Shown: one piece after another, positions 22,311-33,444 of the stretch
How the letters are laid out: each line of letters begins with the position of its first letter
Position numbering within the stretch: the first letter of the stretch is position 1
Assembly (NCBI GenBank): GCA_037127315.1
Contig: JBBBDQ010000347.1
Location: 1,506,501-1,570,500 of the forward strand
Source of the DNA: Ascarosepion bandense
Taxonomy: Eukaryota > Mollusca > Cephalopoda > Sepiida > Sepiidae
Direction: 5' to 3'
DNA length: 64,000 nucleotides
Translations under genes and position numbers: made by a program
Notes under the pieces: model-generated
Told to the model about the DNA's origin: nothing
What the model saw: only the letters and a program-made list of their open reading frames with translations
The model's database searches: none

Positions 22311-22679
22311 CATTGTGAATCCTGGGAATGAAAACCGCACAAAATAAAGGAACAACAACCAGAATTTGAGATAGAAAAATAAGTATTTTAACGTAAAGAA
22401 TACAAACTTGAACGCAGGTTTGTAATCCAGCAATACAGTTAGTACGAAGTATATATAGAAATCTCTGAAGTGAAGCCGTTGTATGTCCACATCGGAATCT
22501 GAGGGGTGCTGTGTAATAATATTCTGCTGAGATAGCTACTATGAACTACTGACGCTGTATTCTCCGTGAAACCTCGGTATCGTTCGGTATCTCTCGGATC
22601 TCACGTATCTCACTATGACAGGAGTATATGTATACTCTAGACGAGTCTATTATCCTGAAAAAGGGGAGATCCAACAACA
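22311..22679. mobile_element. Solo LTR inserted in an RTE copy
   Basis: About 369 bp, homologous from end to end to 41909-42299. The left end CATTGTGAATCC is a mutated TGTTGTGAATTCC, and the right end reads AAGGGGAGATCCAACAACA. Flanks TTATC and GTATC are a probable 5-bp target duplication. The RTE sequence continues on both sides, which fixes the borders. No internal retrovirus-like genes are adjacent, so it is a solo LTR or a terminal fragment. Confidence 0.72.
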
Positions 22680-22840
22680 GTATCCGAGAAACTTCAGATG
22701 TTTTTTTTTCCTGATGTTAAATATCAGTCGCTTTTTCGTTTCCATCCTTTCCAAAACCTTGTTGTTGCTCAGGTTTTACGTCCATGGTATCTTCAGCATC
22801 TTTCTGTAGTATCAGATTTCTGTTATTGCGGTTCGCGACT
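22680..22840 (-). mobile_element. RTE-like 3' end (R3), inner part
   Basis: Continuation of R3. TTTCCATCCTTTCCAAAACC and the ATCTTCAGCATC block match 12020-12090 and 41150-41215. Confidence 0.7.
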
Positions 22841-22889
22841 TAATTGTAGAGTCAGTTGGACACAATCTTTGAGAAAAAAAAACAATTAT

Positions 22890-23340
22890 AATGCAATTAC
22901 CTTCAACAGAGATTTGGAAACAACGTGCGGTTCTACTTAGCTATCGCAACGAAAGCAGTAAAATACATGTCAGCGTGAGTGTCAATCAGAAAATAAGATT
23001 TAGAAAGAGTTGGTTGCTGGAAAACACTGTGTCTGGCAACAGGACTCTGCACCATGCCACACATGCAGGAGAACCCAATCATGGCACGTTAAACACCAAC
23101 CCTTTCATCATACTACCTAACTCACCAGACTGTAACCCCCTGGGTTATTATGTGAGGACGCAGTTGAGCGAAAGTTCTCCAAAATGTTTTGTAACACCAA
23201 AGATGAACTGAAGTCAACTTTTATGTCAGCGTTCACCAGTTTAAAAAAATGACCGCCCAGAAAAAGTTAAAGATTTTGAAGTCGTCTAGAAGCTACGGTT
23301 GAAGCCAATGCCTCGACGAAACTTCAAAATTGACATAAAT
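22890..23340 (+). pseudogene. Tc1/mariner superfamily transposase, C-terminal half (broken)
   Basis: Joining short frames shows QQDSAPCHT-like residues near 23035-23060, then a proline-rich SPDCNPLGYYV box (third catalytic acidic residue region) at about 23125-23150, and CNTKDELKS near 23190-23215. The last part resembles SRLEATVEAN at about 23280-23315. These are landmarks of the mariner-like DD37-type group. The N-terminal half is missing or unreadable and stops are frequent. The same family is on the minus strand at 29345-30140. Confidence 0.72.
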
Positions 23341-23428
23341 CTAATCAGTTAAGTGACAAACTTCTCGACGTGAATTCTATTACTACTCTATGTCAATTTC
23401 GATATGGACTCCTTTATTTTTTATTAAA

Positions 23429-23481
23429 ATAATATATATATATATATATAAATAATATATATATATATATATATATATATT
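23429..23481. repeat. (TA)n microsatellite
   Basis: Two TA runs. Confidence 0.95.
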
Positions 23482-23639
23482 ATGTCAAAATAATAAGATC
23501 TTAAATAATTTTTCGCTATTTTCCAACAGATGGTGTTCCCAGTACTGCGTGCGTGTAGTTTCAAGTAGTAATGCATCTACAAGTAATTCCTATAAGCAAA
23601 CTTGAAATTCAGTGTGCATTACTTCACCGAAGTGTAAAC

Positions 23640-24690
23640 AACTTTTCATTGCTTTAATCATGTCCGATTTTGTGCCAAAGAAAGTGTATTTGCTTGAAAT
23701 TTTACTGTACTACTTTATTTAAAAGATATCTGCAGAATACGTGTTGAAACTTACGGCGACCATTCTCTTTTGGAAACAATATGCAGAGTTTGGTTTACAT
23801 GATTAAAAAATAATGGTTTTGATGTTGAAGATAAAAAACGCTCTGGTGCAGAGAAAAAGTTTAAAGACAAAGAAATGGAGGCCTTACTTCGTGAAGACAC
23901 ATATCAGGCCGAAACTGGACTTGCAAAATAATTAGAAGTTGGTCACACAAAAGTTTCGAAACGTGTTAAAGACTTTGAATTTTTTCGAAAGCAAGGACAT
24001 TGTGTTCGGTAAGAGTTGAAGACAAGAGGCGTCGAATGGCGCCTTGTCACTTGTGAATAGCTGCTTCAATAGCAGAAACAGAAGAGTTTTCGAATCGTAT
24101 CGTCACCAGTAATAAAAATTAGATACCCTGCGATAACCTAAGGGCAGAAGAACGTGGGGCCAGCAATGCTCCATCATCGGCGGCAAAAGCGAATAACCAT
24201 TGTTCGAAGCTTCTGTTATGCATTTAGTGAGATCAGTTAGCTGTTTTCTATTAAGAGGCTGCTATTGACTACAATTAATGTGTTTGAGCCGATCATTGAT
24301 GAAAAAACGATAGACACTTCCAAGTGATTTTGAAACATGACAGCGCTCGGCTACATATTGCAAAACGTATAAAAACAACTTGAAAATGCTTAAAGTGGAA
24401 GTCCTACCCCCAACGCACTGAATTGACCAGAGATTGCCATTCCGATTATCGATTGTACCGATGGATGGGACATGACTTTCATTCTTACGATAAAAATGTA
24501 AAAAAATGGGTCGACTCTTGGTTAGCCTCAAAAGATGGGTTGTTTTTCTGGCGTGGATTTCAAGTCCCGCTAGAAAGATGGAAAAAGTAGTGACTAGCAA
24601 CAGACAATACTTTCAGTGACATGGTTCTTATTAATGTCTGTAAGTAAAACATAACTTTTCATGAAAAATCAGCAAATATTTATTCAAGGT
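23640..24690 (+). pseudogene. Mariner transposase, near full length, decayed
   Basis: Reading through frameshifts, the landmarks run in order. A helix-turn-helix region with NNGFDVEDKKRSG is near 23810-23850, then EMEALLREDTYQ near 23875-23905, then VSKRVKD. LKTRGVEWRL and LLQ.QKQK come next. The first catalytic box reads IVTSNKN where mariners have a GDEKW core, so the first Asp is gone (near 24095-24115). HDSARLHIAKRIKTT (second Asp) is near 24335-24375. A final KWVDSWLASKDGLFFWRGFQVPLERW is near 24497-24585. Stops and indels are frequent, so it is inactive. Terminal inverted repeats could not be placed. Confidence 0.8.
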
Positions 24691-24757
24691 AATAATATTT
24701 TTTTGTTACTAAACGACAAAAGATTCAACAATCATGGCACAAAGCTACTCAAAACAA

Positions 24758-24763
<6 letters not shown>

Positions 24764-24816
<53 letters not shown>
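24764..24816. repeat. (TA)n microsatellite
   Basis: It lies just beyond the mariner remnant and is followed by GACA repeats. Confidence 0.95.
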
Positions 24817-24819
<3 letters not shown>

Positions 24820-24918
24820 GACAGACAGACAGAGATAATATTGATATAATCATTATATATATATTTAATATATATAACTGCCATTAGATATATACATACA
24901 CATTTCATATGTATATAT

Positions 24919-24922
24919 ATTC

Positions 24923-24960
<38 letters not shown>

Positions 24961-24990
24961 ATGTGTGTGTGTATGTATGTGTGTGTGTTT
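24919..24990. repeat. (TA)n(TG)n microsatellite
   Basis: TA run followed by TG/TATG units. Confidence 0.95.
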
Positions 24991-25361
24991 GAGAAAGAGT
25001 GATAAATCGATATATACATATATTTCATTCGTAAACGAGTTATTACGCAATAAAAGACTGTGTGATCAAATCGGTATTTGTTGGTATCGTTGCATGGATG
25101 AAAAATTTCTAACTTCTCCTTATTTTGAAAACTGCACATTCACAAAAAACTCTCTGTTACGTGAGCGTTCTTAAAATTACGACAAAATCAGTTATTGTAA
25201 ATTGCCTAAAGACACATGAATATAGAAACTGTGGTTGCGTAATAACTCGGATTACAAATAAAAAATATTCAAAGGTTCTACAATATAATTGTATTGAACA
25301 ATTTTTCAATATAAGTGTGTACTGGTCTAATTTAATTATGACTTAAAACTAAGTAATTAAA

Positions 25362-25364
<3 letters not shown>

Positions 25365-25398
<34 letters not shown>

Positions 25399-25800
25399 GA
25401 GTGAAAGTGACGGAGAAATGGTGAGAGAAATAGATGTTAAAACTAAGATTGATATATAAATGTGAACAGTCTCAGAAAGTCATGACTGTGATGAGATGCA
25501 TACATAGATAAAGCTGGGGTATATATATATATATATATATATATAGAAAGAGAGAGAATGAGAGAGAGAGGGAAGGAGAAGTAGATAGATATATTTAACA
25601 AAGCTGAATGAAATAGATTCGGTTATATAAACATATTCATATCAACATAGCTTACTTTTATGTGAGAGTAACCAGAAAATGTTCATTTCTGATAAATATG
25701 TTTTATATACCAAATAATAATTCTGATTTTAGATAGACAAATAGATAGACAGACAGACAGACAGATAGATCTATATCTGATAGATATATGCAATTTGAGA
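25365..25800. repeat. Cluster of microsatellites
   Basis: TA at 25365-25395 and 25520-25545, AG-rich DNA at 25546-25575, and GACA/GATA at 25735-25770. No gene is seen. Confidence 0.85.
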
Positions 25801-26815
25801 ATATATATTTATATAATTCATGGTGATTGTCCAGATTCTGTTTAAAATTCTTTGCAAACGGAAGATAAATATTCTGAACAAAAATGCCTTACCCATCAAC
25901 ATGCAATTTTGTACATAATTGCCAACAGGATGTGTTAGATTTCAAATCCCCTTCTATCGATAATCTCATCCAATTATTTCAATCCTCTAGGTCATGTGAT
26001 GCAATCATTTTTTTTTTTTTTTTGTAAATAGCTGCCACAGTGATTATCTAATATCAGGTTTGGATTCAAGTCATTTTCGGTCCTTAGTTCGAGGCAATCT
26101 TACTTATGTGATGGCCCGCCCGATCATGAATGGTCTGAATATGCCGATAGACCTTCTGGATGTGCAAACTGTAGGAAACGCAAGATAATTTAAATTTGGC
26201 GCAAAAATAATGAGTCTAATATTCTGTTCTGAATGAATAACCTTTTCGTATTTTTTATATAGATATATTTCCATCTATATTTATTTTCCCTAATCTTTTT
26301 TTTTTTTTGCGGGGGGAGGAATAATCCCACGTATTTCCTTAAAGTTACCTTGAAAGCATGTAGGCTGGATTGTTAATTAGACATACTTTTGGAAACAAAA
26401 ATCATTAAGCAGACAATCATGGTAACAGATAAACCGACAGAAAATAGTACCCCTTAAGATTCGCTTGTGAATAGGCCAATCTTGTAGGAGAATCATTTAT
26501 TGTTGTGAGTTCGAACATCACATGGTGTTTATGATTTTTTCGTTTTTTACTAATGTCATGGTGGCATCACCGACAGACTGAATGAACTCTTCCAACCATT
26601 ACTTATACCTCCCCTCACAAGAGGTGAGAGAGGGTAGCATGAAGCGAGCGCCCTCAGAGAGACCAGAAATCATCCGAGAATCGGTCTACTAACACTGCTA
26701 CCTTAACGACCATTACGAGACCCAGTTCTGAGACCGAGGGTCGAATAATAGTTTTACCCACTAACTCGTATTATCGTTCCTACTAACCAAGTTCCAAGTA
26801 TTGTATTCTTTTCAT
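25801..26815. other. Unassigned
   Basis: A T run at 26009-26023 and a somewhat GC-richer patch at 26540-26790 with no known similarity. A GAGTTCGAACATCAC string at 26510 looks like a pol III B box, but no paired A box or repeat family was found. Confidence 0.45.
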
Positions 26816-26819
26816 ATTT

Positions 26820-27335
26820 GAAGGTCTGTAATGTGATCGATACTGACTTGGCAGACCGCCTGCAGTCTCTCTCTCACCGGCGCGACGTGGCTCCCCTGTG
26901 ACTTTTCTATAAATACTTTCCTGGCTTCTGCTCCGATGAACTTAGACCACTGGTGGCCCCAGGTTCGAATTTGCACGAGATACTAGATTAGCAACTAGAT
27001 CCCACCCTTTTACAGTGAAACGATAAAATGCAACCGCAAATTCTACTCCAACAGTTTATTTTCTCGCACTTCCCGACTGTGGAATTCCCTTCCACATGAC
27101 TGCTTCCCCGACGGCTACAGTCTCCAGGAGTTTAAATGTAAGGTCAAAAGACACCTCCTAACACACTAACTCGCTTCCTATCTTTCAAACACCCTTCCCA
27201 TCCTCCATACTATCTATCACCCCGTTCTGACATTTCCTATATCTAACCACACTTTCTATTTACCTACCCCTATGTAGCCCCAAGCGCAATAGTGGCAATG
27301 GAATTCCTTGCTTGGGGTGAAACGATTAAAAAAAT
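26820..27335 (+). mobile_element. LINE family 1 3' end (LINE-B)
   Basis: 5'-truncated plus-strand copy. It encodes the RT C-terminus (CNVIDTDLADRLQSLSHRRD onward, then SRTSRLWNSLPHDCFPDGY) with one or two broken positions. After the stop come a 3' UTR of about 130 bp and the intact CCCCAAGC/GCTTGGGG stem-loop at about 27281-27320, then TGAAACGATTAAAAAAA. It is the cleanest 3' end in the window. Confidence 0.9.
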
Positions 27336-27499
27336 ATATATGTATATATATTCGTTCTTTCATATTTGGTTATTTTTGCGTTATTCTTGCTGGACATTTA
27401 ACCGGGTCGAAGACAACCAGAATGAATTCAAAAGATGCCAACCGTTTTAGAACTTTGCTTGGTAAGTCGGGACATTATTTAATGCGGTCGAGGTAAGTA
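27336..27499. other. Unassigned short spacer
   Basis: No recognisable feature beyond a TATATG run. Confidence 0.4.
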
Positions 27500-28180
27500 T
27501 GACAGATCAGGAGAACAAGTGCCACGAAAGTTTTCATAGAAAAGACACTGAGAAGCCAGCTTTTATTCTAGTAGAATGTGTCCGAAGTCAAGATGTCAGA
27601 TCAGGACTGATAACATTACAAATCTATTTTAGACACTGGTGATAATCTCGCGATATATAGCAGGTATTAAACACTCATAACCAGAGCATAGTCAATGGAC
27701 TATCTTTCATTATCAACGTGGGGTCATCAAAGCTTCCAAACCTTGTATTTTTACAGGTACTGGTGTTGACCATTTGCAAACCGTTTTCCTCGAATCGAGG
27801 TCAACTATCAATCGCGGCTATAATACCCAATCCATCCTGCTATTTAACCTATAACTGGAGGTTTGATACCTGGATTAATACCTTTTCCAGGGGTATTTGA
27901 GATTAAGAAAATGCAACGAATTGAATAATAATTTGAACTCGGCTCTCGGATTTCTCGTTCCAAGCCGATATCCACTGCATCACAATGCACATCTTTATAC
28001 AGCAAGACCCGAACATTACGGTATGAAGATTCAATACGTAATTGGTAGATTTATAAATATGCCATATTTATTCAGGAGAGAAAGATTTTATCGCACATGA
28101 GAGAGAACGAACTTTCCTAACAGCAAACCTAGAATTTGATTCAAAATAATCATTCCCATTCATGTTAGTAGAAAATATGG
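27500..28180 (-). mobile_element. Old LINE family 1 fragment split by a SINE
   Basis: Weak but collinear matches to 1530-1830. CACGAAAGTTTTCATAGAAAAGACA lies on the left, and GGTAGATTTATAAATATGCC with AGAGAACGAACTTTCCTAACAGC lies on the right. A SINE (27808-27993) sits between them. Frames are lost. Confidence 0.55.
27808..27993 (-). mobile_element. SINE family 1, head and partial body (copy S11)
   Basis: tRNA-like head region near 27945-27990, and body starting at the ATAATACCCAATCCATCC block. The 3' hairpin is missing. Inserted in an old LINE fragment. Confidence 0.78.
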
Positions 28181-29035
28181 AAAAAAATATTCAAAGTCCT
28201 CTTCTCGTTTCTTTTAATATGCGTCTTAATCTCAGTATTCGTGTCAGCTTCATCAATAATAAAATTGGGCAAAAAAGAATCCTTGGTACGAACAGAGAGC
28301 TATTCTAACAAATACGTACAGTTAGATCAAATATCTGTAATAGAACAAGGAATAGTCACTTTCCGCCAATTCAAATCTTACACAATGGACAACTTGAACG
28401 GAAGCAGAAAAAATGGTTCACCCTTCGCTGCGTAAGATATTTGCAAAACCACTTATGCCGTTTTGCGGAATTCTCAAAGTTTTAAAGTCATTTTTTTTTT
28501 TAGAATATGTGCCATTCGTTCTTTTATTCGAATTTTTTTTTATTCTCTAAGATTTATTCTTCCTTTGGTTATCATTATCATCATCATCATCATTAGTAAT
28601 TACTTTCTGATTTTCTTTTAAATGATCACATATTCGTTTTCATTCAAATGTCTTCCTGTCATATTTGATATGTGAAGTTTGTCAACGGGGATCGAATGAC
28701 AGCAGGCATCCACGATCTCTAAGTATTTTCCTAGAATTTGCACATTTGCTTTTTTATATTATGGCTTGAGTTTTATATACGTGTTGGTTTTCTCTTTCCT
28801 AGACTATTCGTTAAATATTTGCTGGTGCTAGGAATCATTAGTTTATTTTAATAAATATTTGCTGGTTACAAATCTAATATTATTTATGTAGATTTTTTTA
28901 TATACTGAATCCATTGCTTGGTCTGCTGCTAAGGAAACAGGTTCAACATTTCAAGATAGACAATTCTCTCTTTTGAATGTATTTTACATATATCTGAGTC
29001 TACCATTCGTCCATGATTAGAATATTGCTGCAACA
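28181..29035. other. Unassigned
   Basis: Short ATC run at 28575-28600 and a duplicated ATTTGCTGGT near 28817 and 28857. The 64-residue plus frame at 28241 has no recognisable motif. Confidence 0.45.
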
Positions 29036-29037
29036 TA

Positions 29038-29338
29038 TGTTCCAATCAGTCAGTTAAATGCTATACATGATACACGCTTGGGCGATCATGTCTCGAAATA
29101 CACATGGCTGACTGGGCAGTAGGTTCCCATTACTTTCTGCGCTAGACAGGTTGCTAGCCAAGGCTATAGAACGCAATCTGTCCTGTTGTTTACCAATAAC
29201 TAGAAGGAAAATACGGATTAATACCTTCCCTAAGGATATTTGAGCGTAAGTGAATGCAAAGAATTCAACTGGAATTCAAACTCGGCACCCCGATCTCTCG
29301 TTCCGAGTCGATATCCACTGCACCACGACTCACAACAA
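29038..29338 (-). mobile_element. tRNA-derived SINE, family 1 (copy S12)
   Basis: Full-length-like. Hairpin at about 29088-29107 with one mutated arm, intact B-box region near 29272-29290, and A-box region near 29325. Confidence 0.88.
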
Positions 29339-29344
29339 TCCAGT

Positions 29345-29658
29345 ACTGAGCTTAAATTCATAATGTCTAGTTACCATAGCAAACAGCTCGTACAAATAAC
29401 TATGCAACTATTCTCGGTGATTTCCTTGTTTAAATTGGTGAATATTGTTATAGTCCCTTGCTTTCAGTTCATCTTTGGTGTTACAAAGGGATCTGTTGGT
29501 TCTACCCTACACATTATAATATATTAGGTTGCAGTCTCGGGAGTTAGGTAGCCTAATACTTTGTTTAAACGGATATGGCAATACATGACTTAAAATGACA
29601 TCTTGAAAATGGCTATTTTATCTGAATTTACAGATAAATACATACATACATACATACA

Positions 29659-29726
<68 letters not shown>

Positions 29727-30140
29727 AGGGGTGATATGTTCTCCGATATCTGACAGGTATGATAAAGTTTTCTTGCTTGAGAGACATGGTGCAGTGTCCC
29801 GTTACCAGATATAGAGTCTTTCACTAACCACCCTCTTGGCTGAGGATAGCACTACCTCCTTAAAGCACTTAATTTAGGCATCTGTGTTGTGTTTGACGAC
29901 CTATAGGAATAGCAATAGTGTCATATGGTCACAATCTCTTGTAATCACTTCACACATAATTTGACTCCTCCAAGTCTTTCCGAATTCTATGCATTGTTCT
30001 CAAATTAACGCACAAACACTTTGAAATATTCATATTGGAGCTTCCTGCGTAAATACCAAGAAGTACAGCATGTCGTTTCAAAATTCCTGTAAGATCGAAT
30101 TGATTTGTGGTGCTCTTTTTTTATAGACGGTGTCCAACTG
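29345..30140 (-). pseudogene. Tc1/mariner superfamily transposase remnant interrupted by microsatellite
   Basis: On the minus strand the right part gives an N-terminal helix-turn-helix-like stretch (CVNLRTMHRIRKDLEESN, near 29950-30005). Near 29755-29805 come residues resembling QDTAPCH..K, the middle catalytic block. Left of a TATA/CATA microsatellite come LPNSRDCN (29535-29558) and SLCNTKDELKAR (29455-29490), then NLNKE. Order and strand match the plus-strand relative at 22890-23340. The region between the N-terminal and central blocks is deleted. Confidence 0.68.
29638..29723. repeat. (CATA)n(TA)n microsatellite
   Basis: About a dozen CATA units followed by TA units, lying inside the transposase remnant. 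Confidence 0.95.
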
Positions 30141-30415
30141 ACCCCACTACAAAGTGCAGTTGACAAAAAAAATACTAAATACGCGTGAAATTAAAAACAT
30201 ATTTTTAACAATTTATCTATGCACCTTGTATAGCAGGTATATTGGAACATATTGCTATATAAGGTGCGATAGATACATTTTTTATAAAATTATAAAATAT
30301 CCATCGGTCTGGAGTATATTTTGTGCATATTTAATTAACAATGGCATATATAGAATGAAAGATGTAGGGATCCTTAGCCGTTATAGTAAAGGAAAGCAGG
30401 AACAAAGTCTTTAGC
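30141..30415. other. Unassigned
   Basis: An 86-residue Tyr/Ile-rich open frame is present without motif. Judged AT-rich chance. Confidence 0.4.
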
Positions 30416-31405
30416 ATCAATTGCAAGAAGATAGAGTGCCCGGTTCTAAGTAACAGGAGCAGATCAAGATGCTAGGTTTGAATTGGAGATGACAGAATCA
30501 AGAGCTTATAGAAGTTTAAATATCTAGGAAGTATTATATCAGCATGGAAATCCAAAGGTGCATTAGAATAGCAAATAAGTCTTTCTAAATGTTACGCAAA
30601 TTATAAGAAATTGGAAAATATCTTTATATAAAAGGAAAGTGTTCTGTACTGCTATGTAATATAAGTTTTCCTATATGGTAATAAATTTTGGACGATTATC
30701 TCACAGATGAAGAGAAATACTGAGTCAAGTGATGTGTATTTCAAGAAGAAAAATACATGGTCATTAGTAAAAAGAGGAGCTCAAAATGTGAACTACAGGC
30801 TGTAGATACTAAAATCAAGCATGTACAGGAATTTAAATACCTGCAAATTGTTCTAACAGAAGACGAAACGTGCCCCTTGTGATTCAATGGCGAATTGGCA
30901 TTGCTAAAGATGCATTTCAGAAGCTGAGTAGAGTATTGAGAGAGAAAAAATTTACTAGAAACAAAAGAGAGAGTATTAAATTATGTGATATCTGTTCTTC
31001 AATATACCTCTGAATGAGGACAATCTCCGTGAAGATGACGGAGTAACTCGAAACAACAGAAATGTCGTTCGACAGAAAGATACTGAGAATGCCATGGACC
31101 AAACATGTGAGCAACAATTAGGTTTCGGAGAAGATTGAAACTAAAAGGATCTAATTCTTAACACCAGGAAAAACAGCTCAGCTTCCTGGGAAATGTAATG
31201 AGAAAGGAGGGTTGAGAGAATCTAATACACATATGGAGGGAAAGAGAGACAAGGGAAAGTAACGCGTAACATATATCATGAGCAAATGACTGATTGAGCG
31301 GGCTTTGGGTGGGGTATCAGGAGAAAGCGTGTTAAGAGACCCTAGGAATAAGGTGATGTAGAGGGCTATGATCGCCTACGTTCAGAAGAGGCACGACACA
31401 TAGAA
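30416..31405 (+). mobile_element. RTE-like retrotransposon, 3' portion, decayed (R4)
   Basis: Plus strand. Around 30515 the frame reads FKYLGSIIS, a conserved block downstream of the RT palm in this group. At 30765-30850 a related segment (MVISKKRSSKCELQ onward) appears again. After 31000 come the C-terminal sequences that run minus-strand in R2 and R7, ending with AMIAYVQ-like residues at 31368-31388. A (GAAGAAG)n tail follows at 31405. It looks like two overlapping partial copies with many stops. Confidence 0.68.
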
Positions 31406-31510
31406 GAAGAAGAAGACACGTATTTCCACAGAATGATACTACCACTATCATTATTGCGCGTATAAACAACAAGGAATTTTTAAAAACAGACACATCGTTT
31501 GACTCAAAAA
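31406..31510. other. Short spacer
   Basis: No feature recognised. Confidence 0.35.
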
Positions 31511-31514
31511 GAGA

Positions 31515-32667
31515 CAGTATAAATATGAACTTAGATCACTGGTTCCCCCTAGGTATGAATTTGCACGAGATACTAGTTTATCAACTAGGTCCCACCCTTT
31601 TACAGTGAAACAGATAAGATATAACCGTAATTTCTTTTCCAACATCTTCGTTTCTCGCATTTCCCGCCTGTGGAATTCCCTTCCGTATACTTGCTTCCGC
31701 CACGGCTACAATCTCCAGGAGTTTAAATGTAAGGTCAAAAAACACCTCCTAACACACTAACTCTCACCAATTCTTTCAAAAACTATTCCCATCTACGCAA
31801 GCCTCATTCTCGGTATCCTTACCCGTCGATCACCCTCCTTCTGACATTTCCTATATCTAACCACTCTTTCTCATCAATTTCCCTATGTAACCCCCTAACC
31901 GCTCTTTCACATCACTTCCCCTATGTAACCCCCTAACCACTCTTTCTCATCACTTTATCCTATGTAACCCCCTAAACACTCTTTCTCATCACTTTCCCCT
32001 ATGTAACCCCCTAACCACTCTTTCTCATCACTTTCCCCTATGTAACCCCCCTAACCACTCTTTCACATCACTTTTCCCTATGTAACCCCCTAACCACTCT
32101 TTCACATCACTTCCCCTATGTAACCCCCTAACCACTCTTTCTCATCACTTTCCCCTATGTAACCCCCTAACCACTCTTTCTCATCATTTTCCCCTATGTA
32201 ACCCCCTAACCACTCTTTCTCATCATTTTCCCCTATGTAACCCCCTAAACACTCTTTCTCATCACTTTCTCCTATGTAACCCCCTAAACACTCTTTCTCA
32301 TCACTTTCCCCTATGTAACCCCCTAACCACTCTTTCTCATCAAGTTACCCTATGTAACCCCCTAACCACTCTTTCTCATCATTATCCCCTATGTAACCAC
32401 CTAACCACTCTTTCTCATCACTTTCCCCTATGTAACCCCCTAACCACTCTTTCTCATCACTTTCCCCTATGTAACCCCCTAACCACTCTTTCTCATCACT
32501 TTCTCCTATGTAACCCCCTGACCACTCTTTCTCATCACTTTCCCCTCTCATCATTTTCCCCTATGTAACCCCCTAACCACTCTTTCTCATCACTTTCCCC
32601 TTTGTAACTCCTTGCGCAACAGTGGCAGGGAAATGCCTTGCTTGGGGTGAAATGATTAAAAAAAAAA
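31515..32667 (+). mobile_element. LINE family 1 3' end with expanded 39-bp VNTR (LINE-C)
   Basis: 5'-truncated plus-strand copy. Its start corresponds to the RT tail (LDHWFPLGMNLHEI onward is a shifted frame). It continues with the terminal RLWNSLPY region and a stop near 31760. The 3' UTR then contains about 19 tandem 39-bp units (31858-32600) before a slightly changed stem-loop (TTGCGCAACAGTGG...CTTGCTTGGGG) and the A tail at 32655. Other copies have no such expansion at this position. Confidence 0.88.
31858..32600. repeat. 39-bp minisatellite
   Basis: About 19 units of CCACTCTTTCTCATCACTTT followed by CCCCTATGTAACCCCCTAA, with a few point changes and one partial unit near 32545. Because 39 is a multiple of three, a minus-strand frame reads as 13-residue repeats (G-E-S-D-E-K-E-W-L-G-G-Y-I). 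That frame is not a gene. Confidence 0.95.
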
Positions 32668-32824
32668 TTCAAAGACATAATGAGGAAAATTCGACATTCA
32701 AAGGCGATATTGGAGGCAACACAGACAAGAGAAAATAAGGAATAATCTAAAATGATTGGCAGAACAGGAATTAGCAGTGATGGCAAAAATACAAAGAGAA
32801 TTTGAAACTCGCAGTATTTTTCTT

Positions 32825-33300
32825 CTTCATGTGCCGTGTTCTTTCGGGATGTAAGCGATCATAGATTTCCTCTAAGCTCTGTCTCTTATCGCTCTCAATA
32901 ATGTTTCTCTGGTTTTACTTCTGAGACACGATACACTACCCATTTGCTCAAGCCTATCAAGTATGTCTCGCAGTGATTTCCCCTGTCTCTCTTTCCGTTT
33001 ATCCATCCTGTGAGTATTAAATTCTCCAGGCGTTCCATCCTTAGCAGTTGTACCAGGAACTACATCTATCTCTTTCTGGTGTTAAATATGATTTTTCTTC
33101 TAGTTTGCATTCTATCCAACATCTCATGTTGGATAGAATGTTCACGTGCTCCATCTATGTTGTCCTCACAATCCTTCTGCAATACCACATTTCTACTCCC
33201 TCAAGCTTCTTAATCCTTGATGAGATCGTCCAACATTCACTTTCATACAGAAGAACAGATATCACATAGCAATTTTTGTGGATATTCCCCGCAAAGTTTT
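32825..33300 (-). mobile_element. RTE-like 3' end (R5)
   Basis: Minus-strand C-terminal region: the conserved YESECWTIS, EMWYCRRIVRT and WMEHVSIQHEML motifs are readable. The end has the (AAG)n-type tail at 32820-32830 on the minus strand. The upper part is duplicated at 33744-33935. Confidence 0.75.
33108..33140. other. Perfect 14-bp inverted repeat
   Basis: CATTCTATCCAACA and TGTTGGATAGAATG flank a 5-nt loop. It lies at the left border of the 628-bp-offset duplication. The second copy at 33744 keeps only the right arm. Confidence 0.9.
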
Positions 33301-33444
33301 TGTGGAGTTGTGGCGCAACTTCACCGTATAGTTGTAGTGCCTGGTTTGTGCTGGAAGTATGGCGCGGAACAAGAAGAAAGGTTCAGAACAGTGTATTAGT
33401 ATAACGAGAAACACGATATTCAACATGAAGTGTTAATAATAAAT
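33115..33444. repeat. Direct duplication, copy 1
   Basis: Near-identical to 33744-34072 (offset 628 bp). It contains the RTE tail segment plus the first part of an LTR-like sequence starting TGTGGAGTTGTGGCGCAAC. Confidence 0.9.

Noticed and set aside
26505..26530. B-box-like GAGTTCGAACATCAC, possible third SINE family
   Set aside because: No matching A box and no second copy in the window.
31360..31390. SINE family 1 and RTE tails share an ATGATCGCC string, possible shared 3' end for mobilisation
   Set aside because: Only about 9-10 bp match, the tails differ afterwards ((ACTG)n versus AAG repeats), and in the RTE the string is coding.
32345..32786. ORFs with 13-residue repeats containing ESDEKEWLGGYIG
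   Set aside because: Read-through of the 39-bp VNTR in a LINE 3' UTR, on the non-sense strand of the element.
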